The notes: generated from the letters alone by a model not told the origin. A stretch of 64,000 nt of DNA from an uncultured Eubacteriales bacterium (GCA_900314845.1 OMWV01000037.1:186001-250000); one strand, 5' to 3'. Shown: positions 43,988 to 53,401, numbered from the stretch's first letter. Numbers and translations are program-made.

Positions 43988-45763
43988 ATGTTTTATCCTG
44001 ATGAAGTAATAGAACAGGTCAGGGACAGCAATAATATTGTCGATGTGATCGGGTCTTTTGTCAAACTGAAGAGAAGAGGAAGCTCCTATGTCGGCCTGTG
44101 CCCATTTCACAATGAGAAAACACCCTCATTTTCCGTAAGCCCGGACAAGCAGCTCTACCACTGTTTCGGCTGCGGGGCCAGCGGCAATGTCTTCACATTT
44201 GTCATGGAATATGAGAACATGAATTTTCAGGAAGCCATTGAAGAGCTTGCCGGCAGGGCAGGTATCACGCTTCCCCGGGCAGAAGAATCGCCGGAAGAAA
44301 AAAGGCAGCGCAGCAGAAGGCAGAAGCTCCTCGACATGCAGAAACTTGCCGCCAGCTATTATTATTATCTGCTGCAGTCGCCTCAGGGAGAGCAGGCAAG
44401 GAGATATCTGGATGACAGGGCCCTCAGCAAAGAGACTCAGCTGCACTTCGGGCTGGGATATTCGTCCAAGAGAAGGAATGAACTCTACCTTTTTCTGAAA
44501 AGCAAAAACTACCCGGATGATCTGATCGCTGACAGCGGCCTGGTAACATTCAATGAAAAATATGGCGCCTCGGACCGGTTCTGGAACCGGGTCATGTTTC
44601 CCATCATGGATGTAAGAAGCCGGGTCATAGGCTTTGGCGGAAGAGTGATGGGGGACGCCAAGCCCAAGTATGTCAACTCCCCGGAGACTGAGATATTCGA
44701 CAAGAGCCGCAGCCTGTACGGGCTCAACTTTGCCCATACATCCCGCAAGCCCTATTTCATACTCTGCGAAGGCTATATGGATGTGATTGCCATGCATCAG
44801 GCGGGCTTCACAAACGCCGTGGCTTCCCTGGGGACAGCATTTACCCCATCACATGCCCAGATGATCAAAAGATACGTACAGGATGTACGCCTGGCCTATG
44901 ACAGTGACACAGCCGGTATAAAGGCGGCTCTCCATGCCATTCCTATATTGAAAAATGCCGGTATCACCGCCCGGGTCATTCATATGGATCCCTGCAAGGA
45001 TCCCGATGAATTTATAAAAAATTTCGGAGCGGAAGAATTTCAGAAAAGAATAGACGAGGCCCAGTCCAGCTTTATGTTCGAGATCTCTGTCCTGGAAAAA
45101 AATTACAGGATGTCAGACCCGGAAGGCAGGGCCTCGTTTATAAAGGCAGCCGCCAGGAAACTGCTGGAATTCCCCCAGGAAGTGGAGAGAAATATATATA
45201 TAGAATCCATCTGCAGCACGTACGGCATAGACTCCCGGGGGCTGACAGACATGGTAAACAGCTTTGGAGCTGCCCTCAGCCCCGACCAGATAGAAGAACT
45301 GCAAAGGACGGACGACCCTCTGATCCTGTCAGACCTGTCTTCCGTCAGGAATAAGAAAAAAACGGTTCCCTCCGACAGGATCAAAAAATCACAGCAGATC
45401 CTTCTGACCTATCTGATGAACGATTTCAGTCTCTATGACAAGCTGAATGGACAGATCGGACCGGAAGACATCAGCGACCCGCTTTACCGCAGGGCCCTGG
45501 AACTTGCCCTGGATCAATATCAAAAGGACAGGGCCGTCCAGCCTGCACGGATCGTCGCAAGCTTTGAAGACGCAGACCAGCAGAAGGAGATAGCAGAGCT
45601 TTTTTCTCCGCCGCCTCAGCTGGACGAAACGGCAAAACAGAAGATCCTCTCCGATGTGATAAAAAATATAAAAGCCTACACAGAGAGGGAAGCCCTCAGG
45701 AATTCATCGACCATGGATCAGGTCATGGATGCCTATAACAAGATCAAGAAGACCCGAAGATAA
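43988..45763 (+). CDS. dnaG: DNA primase
   Basis: DnaG (591 residues) makes RNA primers at the replication fork. The CHC2 zinc finger uses Cys38, His41, Cys59 and Cys62 (CPFHNEKTPSFSV, YHCFGCG). The catalytic TOPRIM domain has ILCEGYMDVIAMHQAGF and YDSDTAGIKAA, and a C-terminal helicase-binding part is present. The frame is open 46 codons upstream inside dgt, but GGAAGGTG fits ATG 43988 and the family start FYPDEVIEQVR. It is part of the dgt-dnaG-sigma block. Confidence 0.97.
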   Translation: MFYPDEVIEQVRDSNNIVDVIGSFVKLKRRGSSYVGLCPFHNEKTPSFSVSPDKQLYHCFGCGASGNVFTFVMEYENMNFQEAIEELAGRAGITLPRAEESPEEKRQRSRRQKLLDMQKLAASYYYYLLQSPQGEQARRYLDDRALSKETQLHFGLGYSSKRRNELYLFLKSKNYPDDLIADSGLVTFNEKYGASDRFWNRVMFPIMDVRSRVIGFGGRVMGDAKPKYVNSPETEIFDKSRSLYGLNFAHTSRKPYFILCEGYMDVIAMHQAGFTNAVASLGTAFTPSHAQMIKRYVQDVRLAYDSDTAGIKAALHAIPILKNAGITARVIHMDPCKDPDEFIKNFGAEEFQKRIDEAQSSFMFEISVLEKNYRMSDPEGRASFIKAAARKLLEFPQEVERNIYIESICSTYGIDSRGLTDMVNSFGAALSPDQIEELQRTDDPLILSDLSSVRNKKKTVPSDRIKKSQQILLTYLMNDFSLYDKLNGQIGPEDISDPLYRRALELALDQYQKDRAVQPARIVASFEDADQQKEIAELFSPPPQLDETAKQKILSDVIKNIKAYTEREALRNSSTMDQVMDAYNKIKKTRR

Positions 45764-45775
45764 GGACAATATTCT

Positions 45776-46780
45776 ATGGATGCAGATATCACATTATTTA
45801 CCGAGAAACTGAAGGAGCTTTCCGAAGAAGGAAAGAATAAAACGCTCAGCCGCAGCGAGATCCTTGACAGATTCCAGGGCATTGACCTGACAGCAGACCA
45901 GATAAACCAGATCATTGCCTACCTGGGCGGGACAGGGGCGCAGGTCAGTGATGATGACCACACGACCCTTCTCCCGGAAGAAAATTATCACGAATATGAT
46001 CTGTCGGATCTGTCCCTCCCCCAGGGACTGAAAAAAGACAAGATCGCGCAGGCCTATGAGGAAGAACTTAAGGCCATCCCTCTCCTGACAGACCAGGAGA
46101 TCTCAGATCTGTCCGCACAGGCGGCAGGAGGAAACAAGGAAGCCTTAAAGAAGCTCTCTTCCTGCGCCCTGAGACTTGTATTTGCCGTTGCCCGCAGCTA
46201 TTATGATCCTGCAGGGCATATTGGCTTTTACGACCTGATCCAGGAGGGCAGCATAGGGCTGATAAAGGCATCCCAGAAATATGGGAAAAGAGACATTGAT
46301 TTCATGGAATATGCCCTCTACTGGATCAGACAGACTGTCATAGCCGCGGCGGCAGGGGAGGGCCGTCAGCACGAATTGTCCGGCGATGTCGCAGGCGATC
46401 TGAACAAGATAAAGGATGCCATAGAAGAGCTGACGACAGAATATGGAATGGAACCCTCCCTGACCCAGCTGGCCGAGTATCTGGAAATGGCTCCGGATAA
46501 GCTGCTGGGACTGATCGATCTGTCCGATGACTTGATTAAGCTGGAAGATGAAAGCTTCGCGCAGGAAGATACCGCTCTTTCAAAGGATCTGAAAGACAGG
46601 ATAGAACCTGTACTGGACAGCATGAGACCATTTGAACAGCTCGTCCTTAAGATGCGCTGCGGCTTCGGCGGCAGAATAGAACACAGCTCCTTTGAAGTCT
46701 GCAGAAGATTTTCCATCAGTGAAAGACACCTGAGGGGCATAGAAGCCAGAGCCCTCATGCTCAGCAGACGGGGGAAATAA
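45776..46780 (+). CDS. Diverged RpoD-like sigma factor in the rpoD position
   Basis: A 334-residue sigma-70 family protein directly after dnaG, where primary sigma factors normally lie. The N-terminus resembles RpoD region 1.1 (FTEKLKELSEEGKNK). Regions 1.2, 2.1 and 2.2 are recognisable (AIPLLTDQE; ALRLVFAVARSYY; FYDLIQEGSIGLIKASQKYG, 151-170). Region 2.3/2.4 reads DFMEYALYWIRQTVIAAAAG, without the second tryptophan and with the residues matching E. coli T440/R441 changed to I/A. The stretch expected to read ARTIRIPVHMVE is absent. Region 4.2 reads FEVCRRFSISERHLRGIEARAL: residues matching R584/E585 are swapped to E/R and Q589 is G. It is full length and in frame, so probably expressed, but it cannot be a standard housekeeping sigma. 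Confidence 0.85.
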   Translation: MDADITLFTEKLKELSEEGKNKTLSRSEILDRFQGIDLTADQINQIIAYLGGTGAQVSDDDHTTLLPEENYHEYDLSDLSLPQGLKKDKIAQAYEEELKAIPLLTDQEISDLSAQAAGGNKEALKKLSSCALRLVFAVARSYYDPAGHIGFYDLIQEGSIGLIKASQKYGKRDIDFMEYALYWIRQTVIAAAAGEGRQHELSGDVAGDLNKIKDAIEELTTEYGMEPSLTQLAEYLEMAPDKLLGLIDLSDDLIKLEDESFAQEDTALSKDLKDRIEPVLDSMRPFEQLVLKMRCGFGGRIEHSSFEVCRRFSISERHLRGIEARALMLSRRGK

Positions 46781-46784
46781 TAAT

Positions 46785-47501
46785 ATGGATCTTACACCCA
46801 GAATGGCAGCTGCTGCTTCCCTTGTCACACCGGGATTTGTCACAGCGGATATCGGAACAGATCACGCCTACATCCCCATATACCTCGTAAGCAGCGGTAT
46901 CATTCCATCCGCCCTGGCCATGGATGTCAGAGAAGGCCCCCTGGCAAGAGCCAGAGAACATATCCGGGAAAGCGGACTGGAAAGCAGGATCCAGACAAGA
47001 CTTTCCGACGGGTTTAAGGCTCTCCTGCCGGGAGAGGCGGATTCTGCCCTCATCTCAGGTATGGGAGGCCTCCTCATGATACGGATCCTGTCCCAGAGCC
47101 CGGAGCTGACAGATTCCCTTCAGGAGCTGATCCTGCAGCCCCAGTCAGACATAGAAGCCGTCAGACACTATATCTATGACCACGGCTTTTATATCAATGC
47201 GGAACATATGGTCCGGGATGAGGGAAAATATTATCAGATGTTCCGTGCCGTGCCAGCCCGGGGGCCGGTTCCTGACCGCTTCCGCTGCACAGAAAAAGCC
47301 CACTTCATGTATGGCAGGATCCTGACAGAAAAAAGAGATCCGGTGCTGATGGAATACCTGAGAGGAAAACTGGCAAGCAATAATAAGATCGCCAGGGAAC
47401 TGGCAAGGCAGGACACGCCCAGGTGCCGTGCCCGCCTTGCCCAGCTCGAAGAAGAAGATCATATCATATGTTCCCTGCTGGATGCAGGGACTGCAAAGTA
47501 A
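46785..47501 (+). CDS. trmK: tRNA (adenine(22)-N1)-methyltransferase
   Basis: TrmK (238 residues) methylates A22 in tRNA using SAM. It begins DLTPRMAAAASLVTPGFVTADIGTDHAYIPIYL, the family start and SAM motif I, followed by LISGMGGLLMIRIL and LILQPQSDIEAVRHYI. It begins four bases after the sigma gene. The sigma-trmK-nif3 order is standard in Firmicutes. Confidence 0.94.
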   Translation: MDLTPRMAAAASLVTPGFVTADIGTDHAYIPIYLVSSGIIPSALAMDVREGPLARAREHIRESGLESRIQTRLSDGFKALLPGEADSALISGMGGLLMIRILSQSPELTDSLQELILQPQSDIEAVRHYIYDHGFYINAEHMVRDEGKYYQMFRAVPARGPVPDRFRCTEKAHFMYGRILTEKRDPVLMEYLRGKLASNNKIARELARQDTPRCRARLAQLEEEDHIICSLLDAGTAK

Positions 47502-47535
47502 AAATAAACCTTAAAACGATGGAGGATGATAAAAT

Positions 47536-48309
47536 ATGACTGCGGAGGAACTGATCAATGCACTGAATATCCTGGCACCTCCTTCTTATGCCATGGAATG
47601 GGATAATCCGGGACTCCTTGTGGGCGATAAGACGCACAAGGTGGATTCCGTTTATCTGGCTCTCGACGCTTCCGGACCCGTTATTGAAAAGGCCGGGGCC
47701 TGTGACATGCTTATCACACACCACCCGATGATATTTTCAGCGATAAAGTCTGTGCAGGCGGATGACTTCATAGGAAAGCGCATCATCCGCCTGATAAAAA
47801 CCGATACGGTTTATTTTGCCATGCATACAAACTTCGACTGCGCTGTTATGGGAAGGATCGTTTCAGAAAAGCTTGGCATCAGCTCTGACCAGGTCCTGGA
47901 GGAGATAGAAGGCGCCCCGCCGCTCACAGGGATCGGCTGCGCGGGAAACCTGAAAGAGAAGATGACGCTCCGGGATCTGGCGGCATTTGTCAGAAAAAGC
48001 TTTTGTCTGCCTCCGGTAAGATATTACGGAGATCCGGATCTTGTGATAAGCCGCGCTGCCCTCTGCCCCGGATCCGGGAAAAGCGAAACAGGATCTGCCC
48101 TGCGCTCCGGAGCCCAGGTCTATATCACCGGGGACGTGGACCATCATTTCGGCATTGACTGCGTAGAAAAGGGCATTGCCGTCATTGACGCCGGCCATCA
48201 CGGACTGGAGCATATTTTCGTAGATTTCATGGCCCGGTGGTTTGAAGAAAACTATCCTGATGTAAGAGTCGTAAGGGATAACAATTCTTCCCCCTTCCAA
48301 ACAATATAA
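47536..48309 (+). CDS. Nif3-like dinuclear metal-centre protein
   Basis: A 257-residue member of the Nif3/YqfO family, which forms hexameric rings with two metal ions per subunit. Ligand regions are YAMEWDNPGLLVGD, the MLITHHPMIF histidines, MHTNFDCAVMG, and C-terminal VTGDVDHH-type TGDVDHHFGIDC with DAGHHGLEH. It lacks the inserted PII-like domain of longer homologues. The family function is uncertain (a link to GTP cyclohydrolase regulation has been proposed). Confidence 0.92.
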   Translation: MTAEELINALNILAPPSYAMEWDNPGLLVGDKTHKVDSVYLALDASGPVIEKAGACDMLITHHPMIFSAIKSVQADDFIGKRIIRLIKTDTVYFAMHTNFDCAVMGRIVSEKLGISSDQVLEEIEGAPPLTGIGCAGNLKEKMTLRDLAAFVRKSFCLPPVRYYGDPDLVISRAALCPGSGKSETGSALRSGAQVYITGDVDHHFGIDCVEKGIAVIDAGHHGLEHIFVDFMARWFEENYPDVRVVRDNNSSPFQTI

Positions 48310-48337
48310 CGCGGACTCGATTCAAGGAGGCTTAAAT

Positions 48338-50002
48338 ATGTCACACAAGATACAGATCACAACAGGCGGAAAAGAATACACATATTTTGCCGGCAATACC
48401 CTGCTCAATATCAGCAGGGATTTTCAGGATTCCTTCCCACAGCGCATCATTCTGGCAAGAGTCGATGGCATATTAAAGGAGCTTTCCTTTACACCCGAGA
48501 AGGACTGCAGCGTAGAATTCATCACAACGGGCGATAAGATCGGGAGCCAGGCATACAGAAGATCCTGCCGCATGATCATGATAAAGGCATTTGAGGATGT
48601 AATCGGTAGGGACAGGATAAAAAAGATCTCCGTTCTCTATTCTATCGGCAGCGGAATGTTCTGTGAGCTGGAGTCTGAGGAAGAGCTGAACCAGGATCTT
48701 TTAAACCGGGTGAAGAAAAAAATGCAGGAGATCGTAGAGCAGAAAATAGAATTCAAGAGGGTCACCCTGCCCATGCGAGATGCTCTGGATGTATTCCGCG
48801 AGTATGGTCTGACCGACAAATGCGATCTTTTCTACTACCGCAGAAGCACATATGTAAGCTACTATATGCTGGACGAGACCATAGACTACCTCTATGGTTA
48901 TATGGCGCCGGATACCTCTTATGCCGACTGCTTCGACCTGAAGCTTTACGCAGATGGATTTATCCTGGAGCTGCCCGAAGAGACAGACCCGCACAAACTG
49001 GATAAGGTGAGCACCCCCAGAAGGCTTTTTAAAGTCTTCCGCCAGTCCAAGGAATGGTCCAGCCTCATGGACGTGAGAAATATCGCCCAGCTGAACCATG
49101 TGATCTCCAACGGCAGATTCTCCGAGCTTGTCCTGGTCCAGGAAGCCCTCATGGAAAAGACGATAGGAGATATCGCGGAGACAATCGGGAAAAGCGGGAA
49201 AAGAATGATCCTGATCGCCGGCCCTTCCTCCTCCGGAAAGACGACATTCTCCCACAGGCTGTCCATTCAGCTGCGGGCCCTCGGCCTGAAGCCCCATCCC
49301 ATCCCGGTGGACAACTATTTTGTAAACAGGGAGGAAACCCCCAGGGACGAATTCGGGGTTCCTGACTTTGAATGCCTGGAGGCACTGGATACAAAACGCT
49401 TCAACGAGGATATCCAGGGACTGTTGAGTGGAGAAAAAGTAGAACTCCCCATCTTCAATTTTGTGACGGGCCGTCGGGAGGCAAAGGGAAATATCCTGCA
49501 GATAGGAGATAATGACGTGCTCGTGATAGAAGGGATCCACAGCCTCAACGATAAGATGACCTATCTGTTTGACAGCAGCAGCAAGTACAAGATCTATATC
49601 AGCGCCCTGACCCAGCTGAGCATGGACGATCACAGCAGGATCCCCACAACAGACGTCAGACTCATCCGGCGCATGTGCCGGGATGCCGCTCACAGAGGAG
49701 CTTCCGCCCGGCAGACCCTGTCCATGTGGGACTCTGTCCGCAGGGGAGAAGACAAGAACATTTTCCCTTATCAGGAGGAATGCGATTATATGTTCAACTC
49801 TGCTCTGATCTATGAACTGTCCGTACTCAAGCAGAACGTGGAGCCTCTCCTTTTCAAGGTAACGCCGGATGAAGCTCAATATGATGAGGCAAAACGCCTG
49901 CTCAAATTCCTGGATTATTTCCTTGGAGCAGACAGCACCATCATCCCCAACAACTCCATCATCCGTGAATTCATCGGCGGCAGCTGTTTTGACGTCGGAT
50001 AA
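48338..50002 (+). CDS. TGS-domain nucleoside (uridine-type) kinase
   Basis: A 554-residue protein joining a threonyl-tRNA synthetase-like N-terminal part to a uridine kinase/phosphoribulokinase domain. The N-terminal TGS-like region is residues 1-65, with an editing-domain-like region to about 220. The P-loop GPSSSGKTT lies at 295-303, followed by VDNYFVNREETPRDE and the VLVIEGIHSLND strand. RLIRRMCRDAAHRGASARQTL completes the kinase. Proteins of this architecture are frequent in Clostridia and are annotated as nucleoside kinases; the substrate is inferred. GGAGG precedes the ATG. Confidence 0.88.
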   Translation: MSHKIQITTGGKEYTYFAGNTLLNISRDFQDSFPQRIILARVDGILKELSFTPEKDCSVEFITTGDKIGSQAYRRSCRMIMIKAFEDVIGRDRIKKISVLYSIGSGMFCELESEEELNQDLLNRVKKKMQEIVEQKIEFKRVTLPMRDALDVFREYGLTDKCDLFYYRRSTYVSYYMLDETIDYLYGYMAPDTSYADCFDLKLYADGFILELPEETDPHKLDKVSTPRRLFKVFRQSKEWSSLMDVRNIAQLNHVISNGRFSELVLVQEALMEKTIGDIAETIGKSGKRMILIAGPSSSGKTTFSHRLSIQLRALGLKPHPIPVDNYFVNREETPRDEFGVPDFECLEALDTKRFNEDIQGLLSGEKVELPIFNFVTGRREAKGNILQIGDNDVLVIEGIHSLNDKMTYLFDSSSKYKIYISALTQLSMDDHSRIPTTDVRLIRRMCRDAAHRGASARQTLSMWDSVRRGEDKNIFPYQEECDYMFNSALIYELSVLKQNVEPLLFKVTPDEAQYDEAKRLLKFLDYFLGADSTIIPNNSIIREFIGGSCFDVG

Positions 50003-50006
50003 ATCG

Positions 50007-50035
50007 TGGACTTATTGAACCGGATATGATATATT
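50007..50035 (+). promoter_or_regulatory. Probable rnpB promoter
   Basis: TGGACT (50007-50012), 17 bases, TATATT (50030-50035). This would start transcription close to the 5' end of RNase P RNA at 50043. The -35 box is weak, so the call is tentative. Confidence 0.45.
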
Positions 50036-50042
50036 ATAAAAG

Positions 50043-50394
50043 CTGTAAGTCTGTCGGACAATCGCGGCTGCAAGTGCCGAAAGGCCGCAGGTGAGGAAAG
50101 TCCGGGCTTCCAAGGGCAGGATGCCGGGCAACACCCGGCGGGGGCGACCCCAGGACCAGTGCAACAGAAATAAACCGCCCGCTTTTGCGGGTAAGGGTGG
50201 AAAGGCGAGGCAAGAGCTCACCGCCCGCGTGGCAACATGCGGGGCAGATGTAAACTCCATCCGGAAGCAAGACCGCACATAAAACGATACGCTGACCCGG
50301 CGTGTTTTAGGGTAGGTCGCTTGAGCCTGCCGGCAACGGCAGGCCTAGATAGATGATTGTCGAAACATAACCCGGCTTATAGACAGACTTGCAG
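50043..50394 (+). ncRNA. rnpB: RNase P RNA (class A)
   Basis: This is the catalytic RNA of RNase P, which trims the 5' ends of tRNA precursors. The closing helix P1 pairs CTGTAAGTCTGTC (50043-50055) with GACAGACTTGCAG (50382-50394), with one G-U pair. Conserved core segments are GAGGAAAGTCCGGGC, AAGAGCTCACCGCC and CGGAAGCAAGACC. The 3' P4 arm ACATAACCCGGCTTATAGAC is also clear. The exact ends are estimated from P1. The YlxR/RnpM protein encoded at 5.7 kb is its likely protein partner. Confidence 0.96.
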
Positions 50395-50451
50395 TATTTT
50401 ACCATGTCTATCCTGAGTCAGAGCGTCCGGGAACAAGGGAGTGTTATTTAT

Positions 50452-51369
50452 ATGGAAGAAAGCTGGGGCAGGAGAATATTACACCTGATCACGCCCCTTA
50501 TCGTATACCAGGGTATGACTATCCTTATCGAGATAGCCGCCGCCGTCCTGTGGGCGGCAAGACACCAGACAGATTTCCTGGTTGACACAGATAAGCTCGA
50601 CCAGGGAAAGATGATGCAGGCGATGAGTGATTTCACTGTGAATTACTCTCTGCTTATCCAGGGCATAGCCGCCCTGATCTCTATATTTATCCTTCTGCAC
50701 ATGTACAGAAGGGACTTCTCCTCCAGAAGATTCGTTTTCGACAGCAGGTCTGTCGCCGGACCCCTCTGGCTTCTGCTCATCCCGACCGGCATAGCGTCCT
50801 CTTTATGCGGCAACTTTTACTTAAATATCGGTTCGCTTGCCCAGAATTCAGAATCATTTGCCCAGGCAGAGAAGATGCTCTTCTCCGGACCTTTTGTCAT
50901 TCAGCTCATTTGTATCGGCTTCATTATTCCCGTGTGTGAGGAATTTGTTTTCCGGGGCATCATCTATATGAGGATGAGACAGTACTCAGGGGTAAATATG
51001 TCCATCGTATTCTCTGCCCTGATATTCGGACTTATGCACGGAAACCTCATCCAGGGCATCTATGCCTTTCTCCTGGGCGTACTCTTAGCCTATACATTCG
51101 AGAAATATGGGTCTCTGGCCGCTCCTGTCATCATACATATCTGCGCGAACCTGACGGCTCTTGCCATCAGCATGGCGGGTGAGAAGAATTTCCCTTCTGA
51201 GACATCGGCCCTCCTGACAGGCGGCACGATCGCCTTCGTCATCGCCCTGATCCTTGTATTTATCATAGACAGGAATGTGGATGCTGAGAGGATCTATCTG
51301 GATGATCCTGACCCCGCCGGGAGCAGAACAAATGACGGGAACCAGGAAAATGAGCGCGGCAGATACTGA
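50452..51369 (+). CDS. CPBP family intramembrane metalloprotease
   Basis: A 305-residue polytopic protein of the CPBP (CAAX protease and bacteriocin-processing) family. Six to eight hydrophobic segments are seen. Motif 1 is PVCEEFVFRGIIYMRMRQ with Glu163/Glu164 and Arg168; motif 2 is GLMHGNLIQGIYAFLLG with His196; a later histidine is His229 in IIHICANL. ATG 50452 follows AAGGGAGTG; upstream in-frame starts fall in or next to the RNase P RNA. Its stop codon is inside its own terminator stem. Substrate unknown. Confidence 0.88.
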   Translation: MEESWGRRILHLITPLIVYQGMTILIEIAAAVLWAARHQTDFLVDTDKLDQGKMMQAMSDFTVNYSLLIQGIAALISIFILLHMYRRDFSSRRFVFDSRSVAGPLWLLLIPTGIASSLCGNFYLNIGSLAQNSESFAQAEKMLFSGPFVIQLICIGFIIPVCEEFVFRGIIYMRMRQYSGVNMSIVFSALIFGLMHGNLIQGIYAFLLGVLLAYTFEKYGSLAAPVIIHICANLTALAISMAGEKNFPSETSALLTGGTIAFVIALILVFIIDRNVDAERIYLDDPDPAGSRTNDGNQENERGRY

Positions 51370-51398
51370 CAGACAATGCAGTATCCTGCCGCGTTTTT
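51355..51398 (+). terminator. Terminator of the CPBP protease gene
   Basis: CGCGGCAGATACTG (51355-51368) pairs with CAGTATC-C-TGCCGCG (51379-51393), 14 pairs with one bulged C, followed by five Ts. The stem starts inside the last codons of the gene. Confidence 0.9.
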
Positions 51399-51538
51399 CC
51401 TTTTCCCACCTCGGCAGGGACAGGCAGAGGGGAAATATGTCGGATCCTGTCGAAACATGATATTTCCTGTCGACAGATGCGGGACGATGATATTTGTTAT
51501 GGCCGCTGATCTGTGATAAAATCCAAATGTAAAGGTCA

Positions 51539-51567
51539 TTGACAAACAGATGTTTGCATGTTATGAT
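51539..51567 (+). promoter_or_regulatory. recA promoter
   Basis: A consensus -35 TTGACA (51539-51544), 17 bases, TATGAT (51562-51567). The transcript would begin near 51574, immediately before the LexA box. The stretch 51399-51538 shows nothing I can name. Confidence 0.85.
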
Positions 51568-51576
51568 TGAGGATGT

Positions 51577-51588
51577 GAACATCAGTTC
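51577..51588. promoter_or_regulatory. LexA (SOS) box of recA
   Basis: GAAC-ATCA-GTTC is an exact match to the Gram-positive LexA/DinR operator core GAACN4GTTC. It lies about 10 bases after the -10 box, so bound LexA would cover the start of transcription. Confidence 0.85.
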
Positions 51589-51638
51589 GTTTTTTGCTGT
51601 GATATATTCAGATAAGATTACATATAAGGAGACCTACG

Positions 51639-52706
51639 ATGAATAAAGATGAGAAGCTTAAGGCACTGGACGCCGCCATTGCAAGGATAGAGAAGGATTA
51701 CGGCAAGGGATCTATCATGAGACTGGGAGATCAGCAGGCCAATATGGACGTGGAAACTGTTCCCACAGGATCGCTCAGCCTGGATCTGGCTCTGGGTCTT
51801 GGAGGGATCCCCCGCGGACGCATCATAGAGATCTACGGACCGGAATCTTCAGGCAAGACAACTGTCACCCTTCATATGGTCGCAGAGGTCCAGAAGAGGG
51901 GCGGGATCGCAGGCTTCATAGATGCGGAACATGCCCTGGATCCCAATTATGCCAGGAATATAGGCGTTGATATAGACAACCTCTATATCTCTCAGCCAGA
52001 CAACGGAGAACAGGCCCTGGAGATCACAGAGATGATGGTCAGATCCGGAGCTGTCGATATCATAGTCATAGACTCCGTCGCTGCACTTGTCCCCAAGGCT
52101 GAGATAGACGGTGATATGGGAGACTCCCATGTAGGACTTCAGGCCAGGCTTATGTCTCAGGCTCTGAGGAAGCTCACCGCTGTCGTCAGCAAGTCCAACT
52201 GCATTGTGATATTTATCAATCAGCTCCGTGAGAAGGTCGGAGTCCTTTTCGGCAGCCCGGAGACCACGACCGGAGGACGCGCTCTCAAGTTCTATTCATC
52301 TGTCCGCCTCGATATCCGCCGAATAGAAGCGATAAAGCAGGGCGGTGAGATCGTAGGCAACCGGACAAGAGTCAAGGTCGTCAAGAACAAGATAGCCTCT
52401 CCCTTTAAGGAGGCAGAATTTGATATCATGTTCGGCCAGGGAATCTCACGCGAGGGCGATATCCTGGATCTGGCTGCCAACACAGGCATTGTGAACAAGA
52501 GCGGAGCATGGTACTCCTACAATGACATGAAGATCGGTCAGGGCCGTGAGAATGCCAAGGTCTATCTCAAGGAGAATCCGGCCGCTATGGAAGAGATAGA
52601 GCATAAGGTAAGAGAATATTACGGACTGACAGATCAGCCGGCAGACAGTGCCCGTGACAGCTCAGAACAGGCTTCATCTGCCCCCGCTGATACAGCACAA
52701 GAGTAG
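51639..52706 (+). CDS. recA: Recombinase RecA
   Basis: RecA (355 residues) forms the strand-exchange filament and triggers LexA cleavage. It has the N-terminal [23 protein letters not shown], Walker [10 protein letters not shown] near residues 67-75, [12 protein letters not shown], and Walker [33 protein letters not shown] forms loop L2 and adjacent residues. The C-terminal tail is acidic and Ser/Ala-rich. AAGGAG precedes the ATG. Control by an SOS box is visible upstream. Confidence 0.98.
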   Translation: MNKDEKLKALDAAIARIEKDYGKGSIMRLGDQQANMDVETVPTGSLSLDLALGLGGIPRGRIIEIYGPESSGKTTVTLHMVAEVQKRGGIAGFIDAEHALDPNYARNIGVDIDNLYISQPDNGEQALEITEMMVRSGAVDIIVIDSVAALVPKAEIDGDMGDSHVGLQARLMSQALRKLTAVVSKSNCIVIFINQLREKVGVLFGSPETTTGGRALKFYSSVRLDIRRIEAIKQGGEIVGNRTRVKVVKNKIASPFKEAEFDIMFGQGISREGDILDLAANTGIVNKSGAWYSYNDMKIGQGRENAKVYLKENPAAMEEIEHKVREYYGLTDQPADSARDSSEQASSAPADTAQE

Positions 52707-52721
52707 GAAAAGTCCCACCTG

Positions 52722-52747
52722 GCCCCTGCATCTGCTGCAGGGGCTTT
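52722..52747 (+). terminator. Weak terminator/attenuator between recA and recX
   Basis: GCCCCTGCA (52722-52730) pairs with TGCAGGGGC (52736-52744) around a five-base loop, followed by only three Ts then CTG. It may let a fraction of recA transcripts continue into recX. Confidence 0.65.
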
Positions 52748-52771
52748 CTGTCCCATTTCGGAGAAAAAGAT

Positions 52772-53401
52772 ATGACGATCACATCCATAGAACAGATATC
52801 CCGCAGGCAGAACAGGGTCTGCGTAGACGGAGAACCGGCCTTCACCATATCGGATAAAGGGCTGAGAGATCTGGGAATATCCATATCCGAGGGGAAGGAA
52901 CTGTCAGAAGAAGACAGTTCAGCCCTCATGAAGGAAGCCGAAAGACTTGCCGCAAAGTGTGCCATGGACCACCTGGTCAGGAGAGATTATTCAGAAGAGG
53001 AATTATATCAGCTGCTGATCCGCAAGGGCTTCTCCCCCCAGCTTGCCTGCCAGGGCATTGCTTACGTCGATTCCTATGGATATCTGGATGACGAACGCTA
53101 CGCCAGACAGTATATAAGCTCGAAGAAGGGCACCGTATCCCGGATGAAACTGATCTATGCCCTGCGGAAAAAGGGAGTGTCCGACGATATAACAGAATCT
53201 GTCCTCGCGGAAGAGGGCTGGGATGACACAGAAGGCGCCCGGCATATGATCCTGAAGAAGTACAGGCCTCAGAATATGCCCGCAAAGGGCAGCAGGGACT
53301 ATCAGAAGCTCTGCCGGTCACTCATATCAAGGGGCTACAGTTTCGGCAGCATCCGCAGTGCCTATGACAGCATACTGGCAGATGAAGATGAGGAGATATG
53401 A
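52772..53401 (+). CDS. recX: RecA regulator RecX
   Basis: RecX (209 residues) binds the RecA filament and usually limits its activity. The protein has an N-terminal extension (about 1-60) and three tandem helical repeats. Clear stretches are YSEEELYQLLIRKGFSPQLACQGIAYVDSYGYLDDERYARQYI (in part) and SRMKLIYALRKKGVSDDI. It lies 65 bases after recA, past a weak terminator, as in other bacteria where recX is made in smaller amounts. Confidence 0.9.
   Translation: MTITSIEQISRRQNRVCVDGEPAFTISDKGLRDLGISISEGKELSEEDSSALMKEAERLAAKCAMDHLVRRDYSEEELYQLLIRKGFSPQLACQGIAYVDSYGYLDDERYARQYISSKKGTVSRMKLIYALRKKGVSDDITESVLAEEGWDDTEGARHMILKKYRPQNMPAKGSRDYQKLCRSLISRGYSFGSIRSAYDSILADEDEEI

Noticed and set aside
50012-50282. 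Short open frames on both strands at the RNase P RNA
   Set aside because: The stretch is a structured RNA gene with conserved class A elements; the frames have no protein features.
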